Origin: Verrucomicrobiaceae bacterium
Lineage (GTDB): Bacteria; Verrucomicrobiota; Verrucomicrobiia; Verrucomicrobiales; Verrucomicrobiaceae
Direction: 5' to 3'
DNA length: 44,960 nt
NCBI GenBank assembly: GCA_947507875.1
Contig: CANNQP010000037.1
Coordinates: 1 to 44,960, forward strand
Part shown: in pieces, positions 26,911 to 36,293 of the stretch
Layout: each line of letters starts with the position of its first letter
How positions within the stretch are numbered: the stretch's first letter is position 1
Notes under the pieces: model-generated
The model's database searches: none
The model's input: the letters and a program-made list of their open reading frames with translations, nothing else
What the model was told of the DNA's origin: nothing
Translations under genes and position numbers: made by a program

Positions 26911-28953
26911 ATGCCCAAACCGCTTCGCCTTCTCCTCTGGCTCGCCATTTCCGCGCTCGGCGCGGGTTCTGTCGCTTTCACGGCGTTTCACCAGGGTGAG
27001 ACGATCAATGCCCTCTGGATCGTGGTCGCGGGCTTGTGCAGCTTTGCCGTGGCGTATCGCTTTTACAGCAAGTGGCTGGTGACGAAGGTGCTGGTGCTGG
27101 ACAAGCAACGCGCCACGCCCGCCCACACGAAAAAGGACGGCAAGGACTTCGTGCCCACGAATCAGTGGGTCGTGTTTGGCCATCACTTCGCCGCCATCGC
27201 AGGACCAGGACCACTGGTCGGGCCCGTGCTGGCCTCTCAGTTCGGCTATCTGCCAGGCACCCTTTGGATCTTGATCGGTGCCACGCTGGGCGGCGGCGTG
27301 CATGATGCCATCGTGATGTTTGCCAGCATCCGCCGCGGCGGCAAATCCGTCGGTCAGATGCTGAAGGAGGAAGTCGGCTCCATCGTGGGCTTTGTGGCGA
27401 TGATCTCGATCCTGGCCATCATGACCATCCTGCTGGCCGTGCTCGGGCTGGTCGTGGTGAAAGCGCTCGCCGAGAGCCCTTGGGGCCTGTTCACCATCGC
27501 CATGACGATTCCGCTGGCCTTCATCATGGGCTTTGGGCACACCGTGCTGAAGATCAGCGTGCGGGATGTGACGATCTTTGGCATCGTGGGTCTGCTCGTC
27601 AGTGTCTGGGCAGGTAGCAAACTCGGCGCGTGGGGCATCGAGCACTGGTTCGACTTCAGCGGCACCTCCTTGGCTTGGTCGATCATGATCTATGGCTTCG
27701 CGGCCTCAGTGCTTCCGGTTTGGATGCTGCTGGCTCCGCGAGATTACCTGAGCACCTTCATGAAAATCGGCACCGTGGCGGTGCTCGCCGTGGCGGTCAT
27801 CTTTGTGGCGCCGGAGCTGCAAATGCCCAAGCTGACGAAGTTCATCGACGGCACGGGCCTCGTCTTCGGCGGCAAGATCTTCCCCTTTGTGTTCATCACC
27901 ATCGCCTGCGGTGCCATCTCCGGCTTCCATGCGCTCATCTCCAGCGGCACGACGCCCAAGATGCTGGACCGTGAAGATAGCATTCGTAGTGTCGCTTATG
28001 GAGCCATGGTGACGGAGATGCTGGTGGCACTGATGGCGCTCGTGGCTGCCTGTGCTCTGGTGCCGGGCGAATACTTCGCCATCAATGCAGGCATCAACAA
28101 AACCATGCCGCCCGAGCAGGTCGTGCAGGTCATCACCCAAGCGGGATACCCCGTGACTGTGGAAGGCATGAACAAGCTGGCGGCCGACATCGGGGAAAAG
28201 ACCATGTTTGGTCGAGCCGGCGGTGCGCCCACCTTTGCCGTGGGCATGGCGCAAATGTTCGCCCGCGCGTTTGGCGAGAGCTGGATGGCCTTCTGGTATC
28301 ACTTCGCCATCATGTTTGAGGCACTTTTCATCCTGACGACCATCGACGCGGGCACCCGTGTCGGGCGCTTCATTCTCCAGGACTTCATGGGCAATCTCTG
28401 GAAGCCACTGGGCAACACGCGGAGCTTGCCTGCGAACGTCTTCGCCAGCGCATTGCTCGTTTCCGGCTGGGGCTACTTCCTCTACCAAGGCGTGGTCGAT
28501 CCCTTGGGCGGCATCAACACGCTGTGGCCCCTCTTTGGCATCGCCAACCAGCTACTGGCCGTGATCGCCTTCTGCCTAGGCACCACCTTGCTGATCAAGA
28601 TGGGCAAGGCTCGCTACCTGGCCGTGACAGGCATTCCGCTGGTCTTCCTGATGACGGCGACCTTCAGCGCGGGTTACATCAAGATCTTCGATCCTGATCC
28701 CAAGATGGGCTTCCTTGCCGCGGCGGATTCCTTTGCTGCCAAGATCGCCGCTGGCGGCACGGAGAAGCAGTTGAAGGAATGGTCAGCTCAGCAGTTCAAT
28801 TTCACGGTCGATACGGTCGTGACAGCGTTCTTCCTCTGCGCGGTCGCCATCATCTTCCTGGGTTGCTTGGCCGAGTGGGTGAAGCTGCTGCGCGGCACCA
28901 AGCAGCCAGTGCTGCACGAGGACCCCTATGTGGTCCTGCCTGACGCGGCCTAA
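26911..28953 (+). CDS. cstA: CstA-family carbon starvation/pyruvate transporter
   Basis: This is an inner-membrane protein of about 680 residues with many hydrophobic segments. It has the CstA-family N-terminal domain (YRFYSKWLVTKVL, HFAAIAGPGPLVGPVLA) and the later GFHALISSGTTPKML, FGIANQLLA and TTIDAGTRVGRF motifs. E. coli homologues (CstA, BtsT) are about 700 residues and take up pyruvate and peptides during carbon limitation. The open frame begins at 26815, but those residues lack membrane character; ATG 26911 (MPKPLRLLLWLAISALGAG) is the sensible start. The ABC permease gene begins 24 nt downstream. Confidence 0.88.
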   Translation: MPKPLRLLLWLAISALGAGSVAFTAFHQGETINALWIVVAGLCSFAVAYRFYSKWLVTKVLVLDKQRATPAHTKKDGKDFVPTNQWVVFGHHFAAIAGPGPLVGPVLASQFGYLPGTLWILIGATLGGGVHDAIVMFASIRRGGKSVGQMLKEEVGSIVGFVAMISILAIMTILLAVLGLVVVKALAESPWGLFTIAMTIPLAFIMGFGHTVLKISVRDVTIFGIVGLLVSVWAGSKLGAWGIEHWFDFSGTSLAWSIMIYGFAASVLPVWMLLAPRDYLSTFMKIGTVAVLAVAVIFVAPELQMPKLTKFIDGTGLVFGGKIFPFVFITIACGAISGFHALISSGTTPKMLDREDSIRSVAYGAMVTEMLVALMALVAACALVPGEYFAINAGINKTMPPEQVVQVITQAGYPVTVEGMNKLAADIGEKTMFGRAGGAPTFAVGMAQMFARAFGESWMAFWYHFAIMFEALFILTTIDAGTRVGRFILQDFMGNLWKPLGNTRSLPANVFASALLVSGWGYFLYQGVVDPLGGINTLWPLFGIANQLLAVIAFCLGTTLLIKMGKARYLAVTGIPLVFLMTATFSAGYIKIFDPDPKMGFLAAADSFAAKIAAGGTEKQLKEWSAQQFNFTVDTVVTAFFLCAVAIIFLGCLAEWVKLLRGTKQPVLHEDPYVVLPDAA

Positions 28954-28977
28954 CCTCTTCCCCTTGCCGGTTCCCCG

Positions 28978-29748
28978 ATGCGCCGCCCCTTTTGGATCTT
29001 CCTGATTCTGATCACGGCGGGTTACTTGGCCTTTTGGTTCCTGCTGATCGCGGCCACCGCCGGCTTTAGCACACCGCAGGCCTGGCTGCAGACCCTGGTG
29101 AAACCGGAGATCCGCTACGCCGCAGGCCTGAGCGTGTTGACGTGCACAGCCGCAGCAGCACTGGCCCTGCTCTTCGCGGTGCCCATCGGCTATCTCATGG
29201 CTCGGCGGGACTTCCCAGGCAAGACTTGGGTCGATGCCGCGCTGGACATTCCCATCGTGCTGCCGCCCATGGTGGTTGGCATTTGCCTGCTGATCTTTTT
29301 TCAGACCTCGCTGGGCCGCCGCATCGAGGCAATGCTACCCTTCACCTACACCATCGCAGGCGTGGTGCTGGCGCAGTTCGTTGTGGCCGCAGCCTTTGCC
29401 ATCCGCACCATGCGCGGCACCTTTGATCATCTTTCGCCTCGGCCCGAGCAGGTGGCCTTGACGCTGGGCGCGACAGATTTTCAGGCATTTCGGCATGTGG
29501 CCCTGCGCACGGCACGCCGCGGCATGGTGGCTGCCTTTTGTATCTCGTGGGCACGTAGTCTCGGCGAGTTCGGGCCCATCTTGGTCTTCGCTGGGGCCAC
29601 GCGCATGAAGACCGAAGTGCTGCCGACCACTGTCTGGCTGGAACTGAGCGTGGGGAACCTGGACTCGGCGGTCGCGGTCAGTTTGGCCATGATCGCTCTA
29701 GCCATCCTCGTGCTCGCGCTCGTACGCACCACAGGCGAGCGCGTCTGA
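28978..29748 (+). CDS. Molybdate/tungstate-type ABC transporter permease
   Basis: This 256-residue inner-membrane protein has about five to six membrane segments. It carries the BPD-transporter signature region around EQVALTLGATDFQAFRHVALR (the EAA loop that docks the ATPase) and the DIPIVLPPMVVGICLLIFF and SWARSLGEFGPILVFAGAT motifs typical of ModB/WtpB/CysT-like permeases. It follows cstA by 24 nt and is followed by its ATPase, so the three are probably co-transcribed. No periplasmic binding protein is nearby, so the substrate (molybdate, tungstate, sulfate) is not fixed by context. Confidence 0.8.
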   Translation: MRRPFWIFLILITAGYLAFWFLLIAATAGFSTPQAWLQTLVKPEIRYAAGLSVLTCTAAAALALLFAVPIGYLMARRDFPGKTWVDAALDIPIVLPPMVVGICLLIFFQTSLGRRIEAMLPFTYTIAGVVLAQFVVAAAFAIRTMRGTFDHLSPRPEQVALTLGATDFQAFRHVALRTARRGMVAAFCISWARSLGEFGPILVFAGATRMKTEVLPTTVWLELSVGNLDSAVAVSLAMIALAILVLALVRTTGERV

Positions 29749-29773
29749 CCCAGCCGACTTGATTTTCTTCCCC

Positions 29774-30412
29774 ATGATCACGCTCGAAGCCATCTCCTGG
29801 ACCGCCCCCGGTGCCGCCTTTCAGCTTCAGGAGGTTTCTCTGGAGATCCCCGCACACACTTATGCGGTGCTGATGGGCACGACCGGCTGTGGCAAAACGA
29901 CCCTACTTGAGCTGATCTGTGGCCTACGCCAGCTTACTGCAGGTAAAATTTGGCTGGAGGGGCAGGATGTGACACGCTGGGAGCCTTGGCGGCGCGGCAT
30001 CGGCTATCTGCCGCAGGATCTGGCCCTCTTCCCCGAGACCCGAGTGGGCGACCAAATTCGTTTTCCCCTAAAGGTGCGCGGTCAGACGGATGGTGAAGAC
30101 TTGGTGCAAGAACTAGTCGCGGAGCTTGGCATCGGTCACCTGCTGGATCGTTTCCCCGAGGCACTCTCTGGGGGAGAAAAGCAACGCGTCGCTCTGGCTC
30201 GAGCCCTGGCGGCCCGTCCGCACGTGCTGCTGCTGGACGAACCACTCTCGGCACTGGATGAGACCACCCGCAGGAGCGCCACAGAGCTGCTGCGCACCCT
30301 CCAGGAGCGCCACCGACTGACGGTTCTCCATGTCACTCACTCTTCAGCAGAGGCCTTCACGCTGGGTCAATTGCGTCTGCGCATGGACCAGGGGCGGGTC
30401 GGCCCCGCATGA
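29774..30412 (+). CDS. ABC transporter ATP-binding protein (ModC/CysA-like, short)
   Basis: This 212-residue ATPase has Walker A GTTGCGKTT (residues 35-43), a Q-loop in LPQDLALFP, the LSGGEKQR signature and Walker B LLLDEPLSALD, followed by the H-loop VLHVTHSSAE. It lacks the C-terminal TOBE domain found in full ModC/CysA, so molybdate regulation through that domain is absent. A TTG at 29759 opens the frame; ATG 29774, preceded by TTCTTCCCC, is preferred. It pairs with the permease 25 nt upstream. Confidence 0.82.
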   Translation: MITLEAISWTAPGAAFQLQEVSLEIPAHTYAVLMGTTGCGKTTLLELICGLRQLTAGKIWLEGQDVTRWEPWRRGIGYLPQDLALFPETRVGDQIRFPLKVRGQTDGEDLVQELVAELGIGHLLDRFPEALSGGEKQRVALARALAARPHVLLLDEPLSALDETTRRSATELLRTLQERHRLTVLHVTHSSAEAFTLGQLRLRMDQGRVGPA

Positions 30413-30431
30413 AATGAGTGGGTGCCGCTTC

Positions 30432-30459
30432 TTGACGGGGGGGAGGCCGCTCCTATCAT
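30432..30459 (+). promoter_or_regulatory. Candidate sigma70 promoter for sucD
   Basis: TTGACG (30432-30437), a 16-nt spacer, then TATCAT (30454-30459), 57 nt upstream of the sucD ATG. Both boxes are one or two bases from consensus. Confidence 0.5.
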
Positions 30460-30516
30460 GGCGGGCCTTTAACCTCCAGGCGACCTTTTTGATCTCACCC
30501 CCCAACGCATCGCACC

Positions 30517-31422
30517 ATGGCCATCCTCGTTGACACTGACACACGCATCCTCGTCCAAGGCATCACGGGCGATTTCGGTTCCCGCCACGCCAAAGCCTCC
30601 CTGGACTACGGCACCCAACTCGTCGCCGGAGTGACCCCTGGCAAAGGCGGACTGAGCTTTGAACATGGCAGCCACAAGGTGCCTGTCTTTGACACCGTGA
30701 GCCAAGCTGCCAAGGAAACGGGCGCGACCGTCAGCGTGATCTTCGTGCCACCGCCCTTCGCTGCGGATGCGATCCTAGAAGGCGTGGACGCTGGACTCGA
30801 CCTCGTCGTCGCCATTACAGAAGGCATTCCCGTCAATGACATGATCAAGGTCAAGGCCGCGATGAAAGGCAGCAAGACCCGCCTCATCGGCCCAAACTGC
30901 CCAGGACTCGTCACCCCAGGTCTGGGAGAAAAATCCCACGGTGGATGCCGCATCGGCATCGCTCCAGGCTACATTCACAAACGCGGCAACGTGGGCGTCG
31001 TCAGCCGCTCAGGCACCCTGACCTACGAGGCAGTCTGGCAACTGACCACCCGTGGCTACGGCCAGAGCACTTGCGTCGGCATTGGCGGTGACCCTGTGAA
31101 CGGCACCAATCACCTGGACGTGCTGAAGATGTTCAACGAAGACCCCGAGACCGAGGCCATCATCATGATCGGTGAAATCGGCGGCAACGCTGAGGTTGAA
31201 GCCGCTCGCTGGGCCAAGGATCATTGCAAAAAGCCAATCGCCGCCTTCATCGCGGGTGCAACCGCCCCTCCCGGACGCCGCATGGGCCACGCCGGTGCCA
31301 TCATCGGTGGAGCCGACGATACCGCAGCTGCCAAAAAGCGCATCCTGGCTGAGTGCGGCATTTCTGTCGCAGATAGCCCCGCCGACATGGCCGCAGCCTT
31401 ATTGAAAGTCTGGGGCAAATAA
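30517..31422 (+). CDS. sucD: Succinate-CoA ligase alpha subunit
   Basis: This is the 301-residue alpha subunit of the TCA-cycle enzyme that makes ATP/GTP from succinyl-CoA. It shows the CoA-binding start ([23 protein letters not shown]), [32 protein letters not shown] and the phosphohistidine motif RRMGHAGAI with His258. The C-terminus [20 protein letters not shown] is the usual end. The beta subunit gene sucC is normally adjacent upstream but is not here; the neighbour is an ABC ATPase. It has its own promoter candidate and terminator, so it is expressed as a single gene. Confidence 0.93.
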   Translation: MAILVDTDTRILVQGITGDFGSRHAKASLDYGTQLVAGVTPGKGGLSFEHGSHKVPVFDTVSQAAKETGATVSVIFVPPPFAADAILEGVDAGLDLVVAITEGIPVNDMIKVKAAMKGSKTRLIGPNCPGLVTPGLGEKSHGGCRIGIAPGYIHKRGNVGVVSRSGTLTYEAVWQLTTRGYGQSTCVGIGGDPVNGTNHLDVLKMFNEDPETEAIIMIGEIGGNAEVEAARWAKDHCKKPIAAFIAGATAPPGRRMGHAGAIIGGADDTAAAKKRILAECGISVADSPADMAAALLKVWGK

Positions 31423-31449
31423 CCCTTAACCCTGTCCTGTTTCATACGG

Positions 31450-31492
31450 TTGGGCGGCTGGCTCCGAGAGGAACAGCCGCCCAATGGTTTTC
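31450..31492 (+). terminator. Intrinsic terminator after sucD
   Basis: A perfect 11-bp stem TTGGGCGGCTG (31450-31460) pairs with CAGCCGCCCAA (31474-31484). An inner TCC/GGA stem closes a GAGA tetraloop, and TGGTTTTC follows. It lies 27 nt after the stop. Confidence 0.8.
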
Positions 31493-31585
31493 TAGCGTGA
31501 TGATCACGCCCGCCATCCTCAGCCAAGTAGTCACCAGCACATCGAAGACACCTGGCGCACCCAAATCTAGGCGAACCGCGGCCCG

Positions 31586-32860
31586 TCAGGCCGCCAAAGG
31601 CATCCCATAGGGAAGATCTTCGGGTAACTTCACGAACTCCGAGATGCGCGCCCAAAGGCTGCTGTAATCCTTGTTCAAGTCGCCAGAGAGGCAATCCGTC
31701 AACTCCGCGCCCGCCTCGGGATGCTTCATCACGACATCCTTGAAGGAAAAGTCAGGGTTGTAGAAGGCATAGACCAGCTTGCGCATGTTCTCCACCCCCA
31801 TGCGCATTTGCTTGCCATAGTCCGCGAAGCGCTCCGGCGAAAGATCCGCAGCCGCCAAAGCAGAGTGGATGGCATCGCCGGCTAACACGCCACTTTTCAG
31901 CGCCAGCATGACACCGCTGCTGAAGACGGGATCGAGGAAAGCGAAGGCATCCCCTACCAGCAGCAAGCCTTGCGCGCTGCCAAACTTCGAGTGCTTCGAG
32001 TATTCGCTCGTGATCCAAAATTCACCCGTACAGGAACCGCTGCTAAGGTGCTCCTGAATCCACCGATTCTCGCGCAGTTCACGCTCAAACATCGTTTGGG
32101 GATCACGCACACCATCGCGGCTCAAGTACTTGCCCTCCGCGACGACCCCCACACTCACCAAATCATCGTGCATCGGGATGTGCCAGAACCAACCTTTGTT
32201 CGGGATAAAGGCAATCGTGGTGCCTCCTTCGTCGATGCCTTCCGCGCGCTTAGAACCCTTGTAGTAAGTCCAAACGGCCACCTTGTTTAGGAAAGGATCG
32301 CCCACCCGCCAGCCGAGGCGGTTCGAGGCAAAGGCCTCCTTGCCCGTCGCATCCACCACCATCTTGGCCATTAGGGTCAATTTGCGCCCCTCTTTCGTCT
32401 CGGCTTCCACGCCGATGACATGGCCACTGTCATTGCGCAGCAGGCTCGTCACTTTGGTTTCTTCCATGACCTGTGCGCCTTTTTCACGAGCGCTGTTGAG
32501 TAGCATTTGGTCAAACTCCGAGCGCTTCACCTGCCATGTCTGAGCGATCGTTTCCTTGTCGTAGCGTGTGTAGAAGTAAAAGGGCTGCGAGCGGTGACCA
32601 TCCGGCTGCACGAAATTGACACTGAACTTTTTGACGAAGTGGGAGGCGCGCAGCTTCGGAATCATGCCCAGCCTTTCCAGAGGGCCAAAGGTGAAGGGGA
32701 TCAGCGACTCTCCCACATGGTAACGGGGAAATTTTTCCCGTTCCAGTACCAGGACTCGATGCCCATGCTCGGCCAAAATGGAAGCCGTGGAGGCACCCGC
32801 AGGACCTCCGCCAATGATAATCACTTCGGGATGGGATTCAGAAAAAGTCATCGTGTTCAC
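31586..32860 (-). CDS. FAD-dependent oxidoreductase with halogenase-like motifs
   Basis: This is a 424-residue flavoprotein of the geranylgeranyl-reductase/tryptophan-halogenase-like group. It has the N-terminal GGGPAG nucleotide motif (17-22), FPRYHVGESLIP (45-55), VVDATGKE, NKGWFWHIP with the W-x-W-x-I-P pattern at 224-229 typical of flavin-dependent halogenases, and GDAFAFLDPVFSSGV near the FAD ribityl-binding site. Lys77/Lys78 lie where halogenases hold their reactive lysine. It could be a halogenase, a reductase or a monooxygenase; the motif set is shared by a broad family and no substrate carrier is nearby. It diverges from the Gfo/Idh gene across a region with a striking palindrome. 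Confidence 0.78.
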   Translation of the reverse strand: MNTMTFSESHPEVIIIGGGPAGASTASILAEHGHRVLVLEREKFPRYHVGESLIPFTFGPLERLGMIPKLRASHFVKKFSVNFVQPDGHRSQPFYFYTRYDKETIAQTWQVKRSEFDQMLLNSAREKGAQVMEETKVTSLLRNDSGHVIGVEAETKEGRKLTLMAKMVVDATGKEAFASNRLGWRVGDPFLNKVAVWTYYKGSKRAEGIDEGGTTIAFIPNKGWFWHIPMHDDLVSVGVVAEGKYLSRDGVRDPQTMFERELRENRWIQEHLSSGSCTGEFWITSEYSKHSKFGSAQGLLLVGDAFAFLDPVFSSGVMLALKSGVLAGDAIHSALAAADLSPERFADYGKQMRMGVENMRKLVYAFYNPDFSFKDVVMKHPEAGAELTDCLSGDLNKDYSSLWARISEFVKLPEDLPYGMPLAA

Positions 32861-32912
32861 ATTTAATCTAACGCCGTGTCGAAGTGGCTAGAGCATTGTT
32901 TCTCGGCATTCT

Positions 32913-32935
32913 ATTCATGCCGTAACGGCATGAAT
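32913..32935. promoter_or_regulatory. Near-perfect 23-bp palindrome in a divergent promoter region
   Basis: ATTCATGCCGT (32913-32923), one base, then its exact complement ACGGCATGAAT (32925-32935). It sits between two divergent genes, as an operator would. A related pair of half-sites occurs at 44758-44788. Confidence 0.55.
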
Positions 32936-32998
32936 CTCGATTCATGGTCTGATGCCAGAGATCTGTCAGGCCTTTCGTATAACTCCACTTCCATCTCC

Positions 32999-34330
32999 AT
33001 GTCTTCCACCACTCCTCTTTCCCGCCGCCGCTTTTTGCAGACGACCACGGCCAGCCTTTTCGCTGCGCCCTACGTGACCCGTGGGCTTCGGGCCGCTTCG
33101 CCGAATGGCAAGCTGCGCCATGCCGCCTTTGGAGCCTCAGGCATGTCGTGGAGTGACATCACCTCCATGGCGAACCACGACCACTGGGAGCTGGCCGCCG
33201 TCTGCGATGTGGACACGCGCAACTTCGCCCGCGTAAAGGAAAAATGGCCCAACGTACGCTGCTACCAGGACTGGCGCGAACTTCTGGAAAAAGAAGCAGG
33301 CAAGATCGACAGCGTCAATGTCTCCACGCCCGACCACATGCATGGCCCCATCGGCCTAAAAGCCATGGACCTCGGCCTGCATGTCTATGGCCAAAAACCA
33401 CTGGCGCAAAACCTGTACGAATGCCGCCAGCTGATGCTGAAAGCGCGGGAAAAAGGCGTGATGACCCAGATGGGCATCCAAATCTCCTCCGACTTCACCG
33501 AACGCTTCGCGGTCGAGCTGATCCACCAGGGCGTCATCGGCAAGGTCAAGGAAGTACACACCTTCTCTAACAAAAAATGGGGTGACATGGATCCTGTGCC
33601 GACCACGAGCGACCCCATCCCTGAGGGCTTCGACTGGCAGCTCTGGCTCGGCACCGCGACGGACCGCCCTTACGTGAAGGGCTACTACCACCCCTCGAAC
33701 TGGCGCAAGCGCCGCGATTTCGGCACGGGCACATTGGGAGACATGGGTTGCCACATGTTCAGCGGCTGGTTCCGCAGCCTGGATCTTGCTGCGCCCATCG
33801 CCGTCAAATCCACCGGCCCCACGCCACCGAACGCCACGAATTGGGCCATCAACGCCATGGTCGAATACACCTTCAAAGGCACCGCCTACACCGCAGGCGA
33901 TACAGTCAAAGTCACCTGGTATGACGGCGATGCCCGCCCACCGGCGGAAGTCATCGCACTAGCCGACCCCGCAAAATTCCCTGGTCAGGGTAGCATTTAC
34001 TTGGGCACGGAAGGCGTCCTTCTGCATCCCCATGGCAGCACGCCACAGCTCTTCCCGAAAGCCAAATTCCAGGGGACACGCATGCCGAAGCTGGAGCCGC
34101 GCAACCACTGGTTTGATTTCATCGACTGCTGTCGCCATGGCGGCACCCAGAAACCCACCGCTAATTTTGACTACGCCGGCCCGCTGACCGAGGCCGTGTT
34201 GCTCGGCTGTCTGGCCAGCCCCTTCCCGGGCGAGACGCTGCAATGGGATGCTCCCGCCCTTAAAATCACCAACAACGATGCCGCCAACGCCCTCGTGAAA
34301 CGCCAATACCGCCCTGGCTGGGAGGTCTGA
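32999..34330 (+). CDS. Tat-exported Gfo/Idh/MocA-family oxidoreductase
   Basis: This 443-residue NAD(P)-binding protein starts MSSTTPLSRRRFLQ, a twin-arginine signal. The Rossmann domain (KLRHAAFGASG..., VCDVD), STPDHMHGPIGLKAM and the VYGQKPLAQN segment (with the family's catalytic-region lysine; QKP in place of EKP is common in planctomycete and verrucomicrobial members) are clear. The C-terminal half is the Gfo/Idh beta-sheet domain. Many exported members act on sugars or polyols. An upstream in-frame start at 32876 would push the RR motif inside the protein, so 32999 is preferred. The alcohol dehydrogenase follows after 42 nt. Confidence 0.85.
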   Translation: MSSTTPLSRRRFLQTTTASLFAAPYVTRGLRAASPNGKLRHAAFGASGMSWSDITSMANHDHWELAAVCDVDTRNFARVKEKWPNVRCYQDWRELLEKEAGKIDSVNVSTPDHMHGPIGLKAMDLGLHVYGQKPLAQNLYECRQLMLKAREKGVMTQMGIQISSDFTERFAVELIHQGVIGKVKEVHTFSNKKWGDMDPVPTTSDPIPEGFDWQLWLGTATDRPYVKGYYHPSNWRKRRDFGTGTLGDMGCHMFSGWFRSLDLAAPIAVKSTGPTPPNATNWAINAMVEYTFKGTAYTAGDTVKVTWYDGDARPPAEVIALADPAKFPGQGSIYLGTEGVLLHPHGSTPQLFPKAKFQGTRMPKLEPRNHWFDFIDCCRHGGTQKPTANFDYAGPLTEAVLLGCLASPFPGETLQWDAPALKITNNDAANALVKRQYRPGWEV

Positions 34331-34372
34331 GGGGTTGACAGGTGCGACGCTGCACCCTTTTGCTAACCCCAC

Positions 34373-35485
34373 ATGCCCACCGCCCTTGCCGCCGTCCTTT
34401 ATGAATCCGGGAAACCGCTGGTCCTGGAAGAGGTCGAGGTCGCTTGGCCGCAAACGGGTGAGGTGATGGTGCGCATGAAAGCGGCGGGGGTCTGCCACAG
34501 CGACCTTCATGTGATGAAGGGTGATCTGCCCATGCCCACGCCCATCATCCCGGGGCATGAGGGCGCAGGCATAGTCGAGGCCATCGGGCCAGGCGTGACT
34601 AGCGTAAAGCCAGGTGATGCCGTCTGGCCCATCTGGCGGTCTTCCTGCGGGCGCTGCGACTACTGCCAGCAGGGCCGCCCGGCGCTCTGTGATCTAGGCA
34701 CAGCCATGCGCTTCACCGGGCTCATGCCCGATGGCAAGACCCGCTTTCACAACGCCAAAGGCGAAAGCATCCGCCATTACGCGGGGGTCTCCACCTTCAG
34801 CAGCCTTTCCACGATGCCAGAGGCTGCCGTCGTGAAGATCGAAGGCGAGGTTCCTCTTTGGAAAGCCGCGCTCATCAGCTGCGGCGTCATCACGGGAGTC
34901 GGTGCCGTCACCCACGCCGCCCAGGTGCGCCCTGGCTCGACCGTAGCCGTCTTCGGCTGTGGCGGGATCGGGCTGAACATCATCCAGGGGGCACGCTTAA
35001 TCAGCGCCCGGCGGATCATCGCCATCGATACTGTCGCAGGAAAAGAAAAATTCGCCCGCGCGCTCGGAGCCACCGATTTCATCGACAGCAGTCGCTGCGA
35101 TCCCGTGCAGGCCGTGAAGGATCTGACCGGTGGCTTGGGTGCGGACTTCACCTTTGAAGCGATCGGTCTGCCAGAGCCCATCGAGCAGGCGTTTGATTCG
35201 CTACGCAAAGGCGGCACCTGCGTCGTGGCAGGCATCTGTCGCGCCGATGCCCGCGCCCGCATCAACGTGAACCAACTGCTCTATGCCGAAAAGACCCTCA
35301 AGGGCACCCTTTACGGCTCCATGCGTCCGCGCATCGATCTGCCACGCCTGATGGACCTGCATGAAACGGGTGCGCTGAAACTCGACGAACTGCTGACACG
35401 CACGTGGCGGCTAGATCAAATCAACGAAGCTTACGAATCTCTCGAACGTGGTGAGGTCGCGCGCAGCCTCATCGTTTGGGACTGA
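34373..35485 (+). CDS. Zinc-dependent alcohol dehydrogenase (MDR family)
   Basis: This 370-residue NAD(P)-dependent dehydrogenase has catalytic zinc ligands Cys41, His62 and Glu63 ([15 protein letters not shown]). Structural zinc cysteines are at 92, 95, 98 and 106 ([15 protein letters not shown]). The Rossmann motif [11 protein letters not shown] and a class-III-like HEGAG...GVTSVKPGD core are present. It resembles class III/benzyl alcohol-type enzymes; glutathione dependence cannot be decided. A TTGACA box lies at 34335-34340 but no good -10 follows. The nitrilase-family gene starts 18 nt after it, so the two are probably co-transcribed. Confidence 0.85.
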   Translation: MPTALAAVLYESGKPLVLEEVEVAWPQTGEVMVRMKAAGVCHSDLHVMKGDLPMPTPIIPGHEGAGIVEAIGPGVTSVKPGDAVWPIWRSSCGRCDYCQQGRPALCDLGTAMRFTGLMPDGKTRFHNAKGESIRHYAGVSTFSSLSTMPEAAVVKIEGEVPLWKAALISCGVITGVGAVTHAAQVRPGSTVAVFGCGGIGLNIIQGARLISARRIIAIDTVAGKEKFARALGATDFIDSSRCDPVQAVKDLTGGLGADFTFEAIGLPEPIEQAFDSLRKGGTCVVAGICRADARARINVNQLLYAEKTLKGTLYGSMRPRIDLPRLMDLHETGALKLDELLTRTWRLDQINEAYESLERGEVARSLIVWD

Positions 35486-35503
35486 GCCCAGCCTACTCCG
35501 ACC

Positions 35504-36280
35504 ATGCATCTGCCCATCCATGCCATTCAGCTCGATTCCGTCTGGGAAAACAAAGCGGCCAGCTTTGCCAAAGTGCGCACGCTTTTGGCGGCGCAACCTC
35601 CCGAGCCTGGCGGGCTGCTGATTTTGCCCGAGATGTTTGCCACAGGCTTTTCCTGCGCGGTCGAGATCACCGCCGAGCCGGAGAGTGGAGAGACGGAAAC
35701 TTTTCTCAAAGCGCTGGCACAAGAGCATCGCTGCGGGGTGATTGGCGGCGTGATCGTGAAGCCGACCTCCGAAGGCCGCGCGCTCAATCAAGCTCTGGCT
35801 TTCTCGTCCGAGGGGACTCTGTTGGCTCGCTACACAAAACGGCGACCCTTTTCGCTAGGCGGAGAGTCTGCCGTGCATGCGGCCGGTGACACGCCCGTGG
35901 TGTTCGATTTTCAGGGGCTGAAGGTCGGCCTCCTGGTCTGCTACGATCTGCGCTTTCCAGAACTTGCCCGGGACTTAGCGCGCCTTGGTGCGGAGGTGAT
36001 CGTTTGCATCGCCGCTTGGCCGGTGAAGCGCATCTCCCACTGGATGACGCTGCTGCAGGCCCGCGCGATCGAAAACCAAGCCTATGTCGTCGGCGTGAAT
36101 CGCACGGGTCATGAACCTGACTACAGCTACAACGGGCGCAGTCTCATCGTCGATCCCCATGGCGTCATCATCGCCGATGCGGGCGAGCGTGAACAACTGC
36201 TGCACAGCCAACTTGATGCAATCTGGGTCAAAGCTTGGCGAGAGCAATTCCCTGCCCTCCGAGACGCAGGTCTGGCTTGA
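35504..36280 (+). CDS. Carbon-nitrogen hydrolase, omega-amidase (YafV/NIT2)-like
   Basis: This 258-residue nitrilase-superfamily enzyme has the full triad: Glu43 in LPEMFATGF, Lys112 in YTKRRPFS and Cys146 in LVCYDLRFPE. The TKRRPF and CYDLRFP sequences match the omega-amidase group, which hydrolyses alpha-ketoglutaramate and similar amides in methionine salvage and nitrogen metabolism. Length and start (MHLPIHAIQLDSVW) are normal. It ends 13 nt before the stop of the convergent penicillin-binding protein gene, with no separate terminator visible in between. Confidence 0.85.
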   Translation: MHLPIHAIQLDSVWENKAASFAKVRTLLAAQPPEPGGLLILPEMFATGFSCAVEITAEPESGETETFLKALAQEHRCGVIGGVIVKPTSEGRALNQALAFSSEGTLLARYTKRRPFSLGGESAVHAAGDTPVVFDFQGLKVGLLVCYDLRFPELARDLARLGAEVIVCIAAWPVKRISHWMTLLQARAIENQAYVVGVNRTGHEPDYSYNGRSLIVDPHGVIIADAGEREQLLHSQLDAIWVKAWREQFPALRDAGLA

Positions 36281-36293
36281 GCCACCGCGGCGG

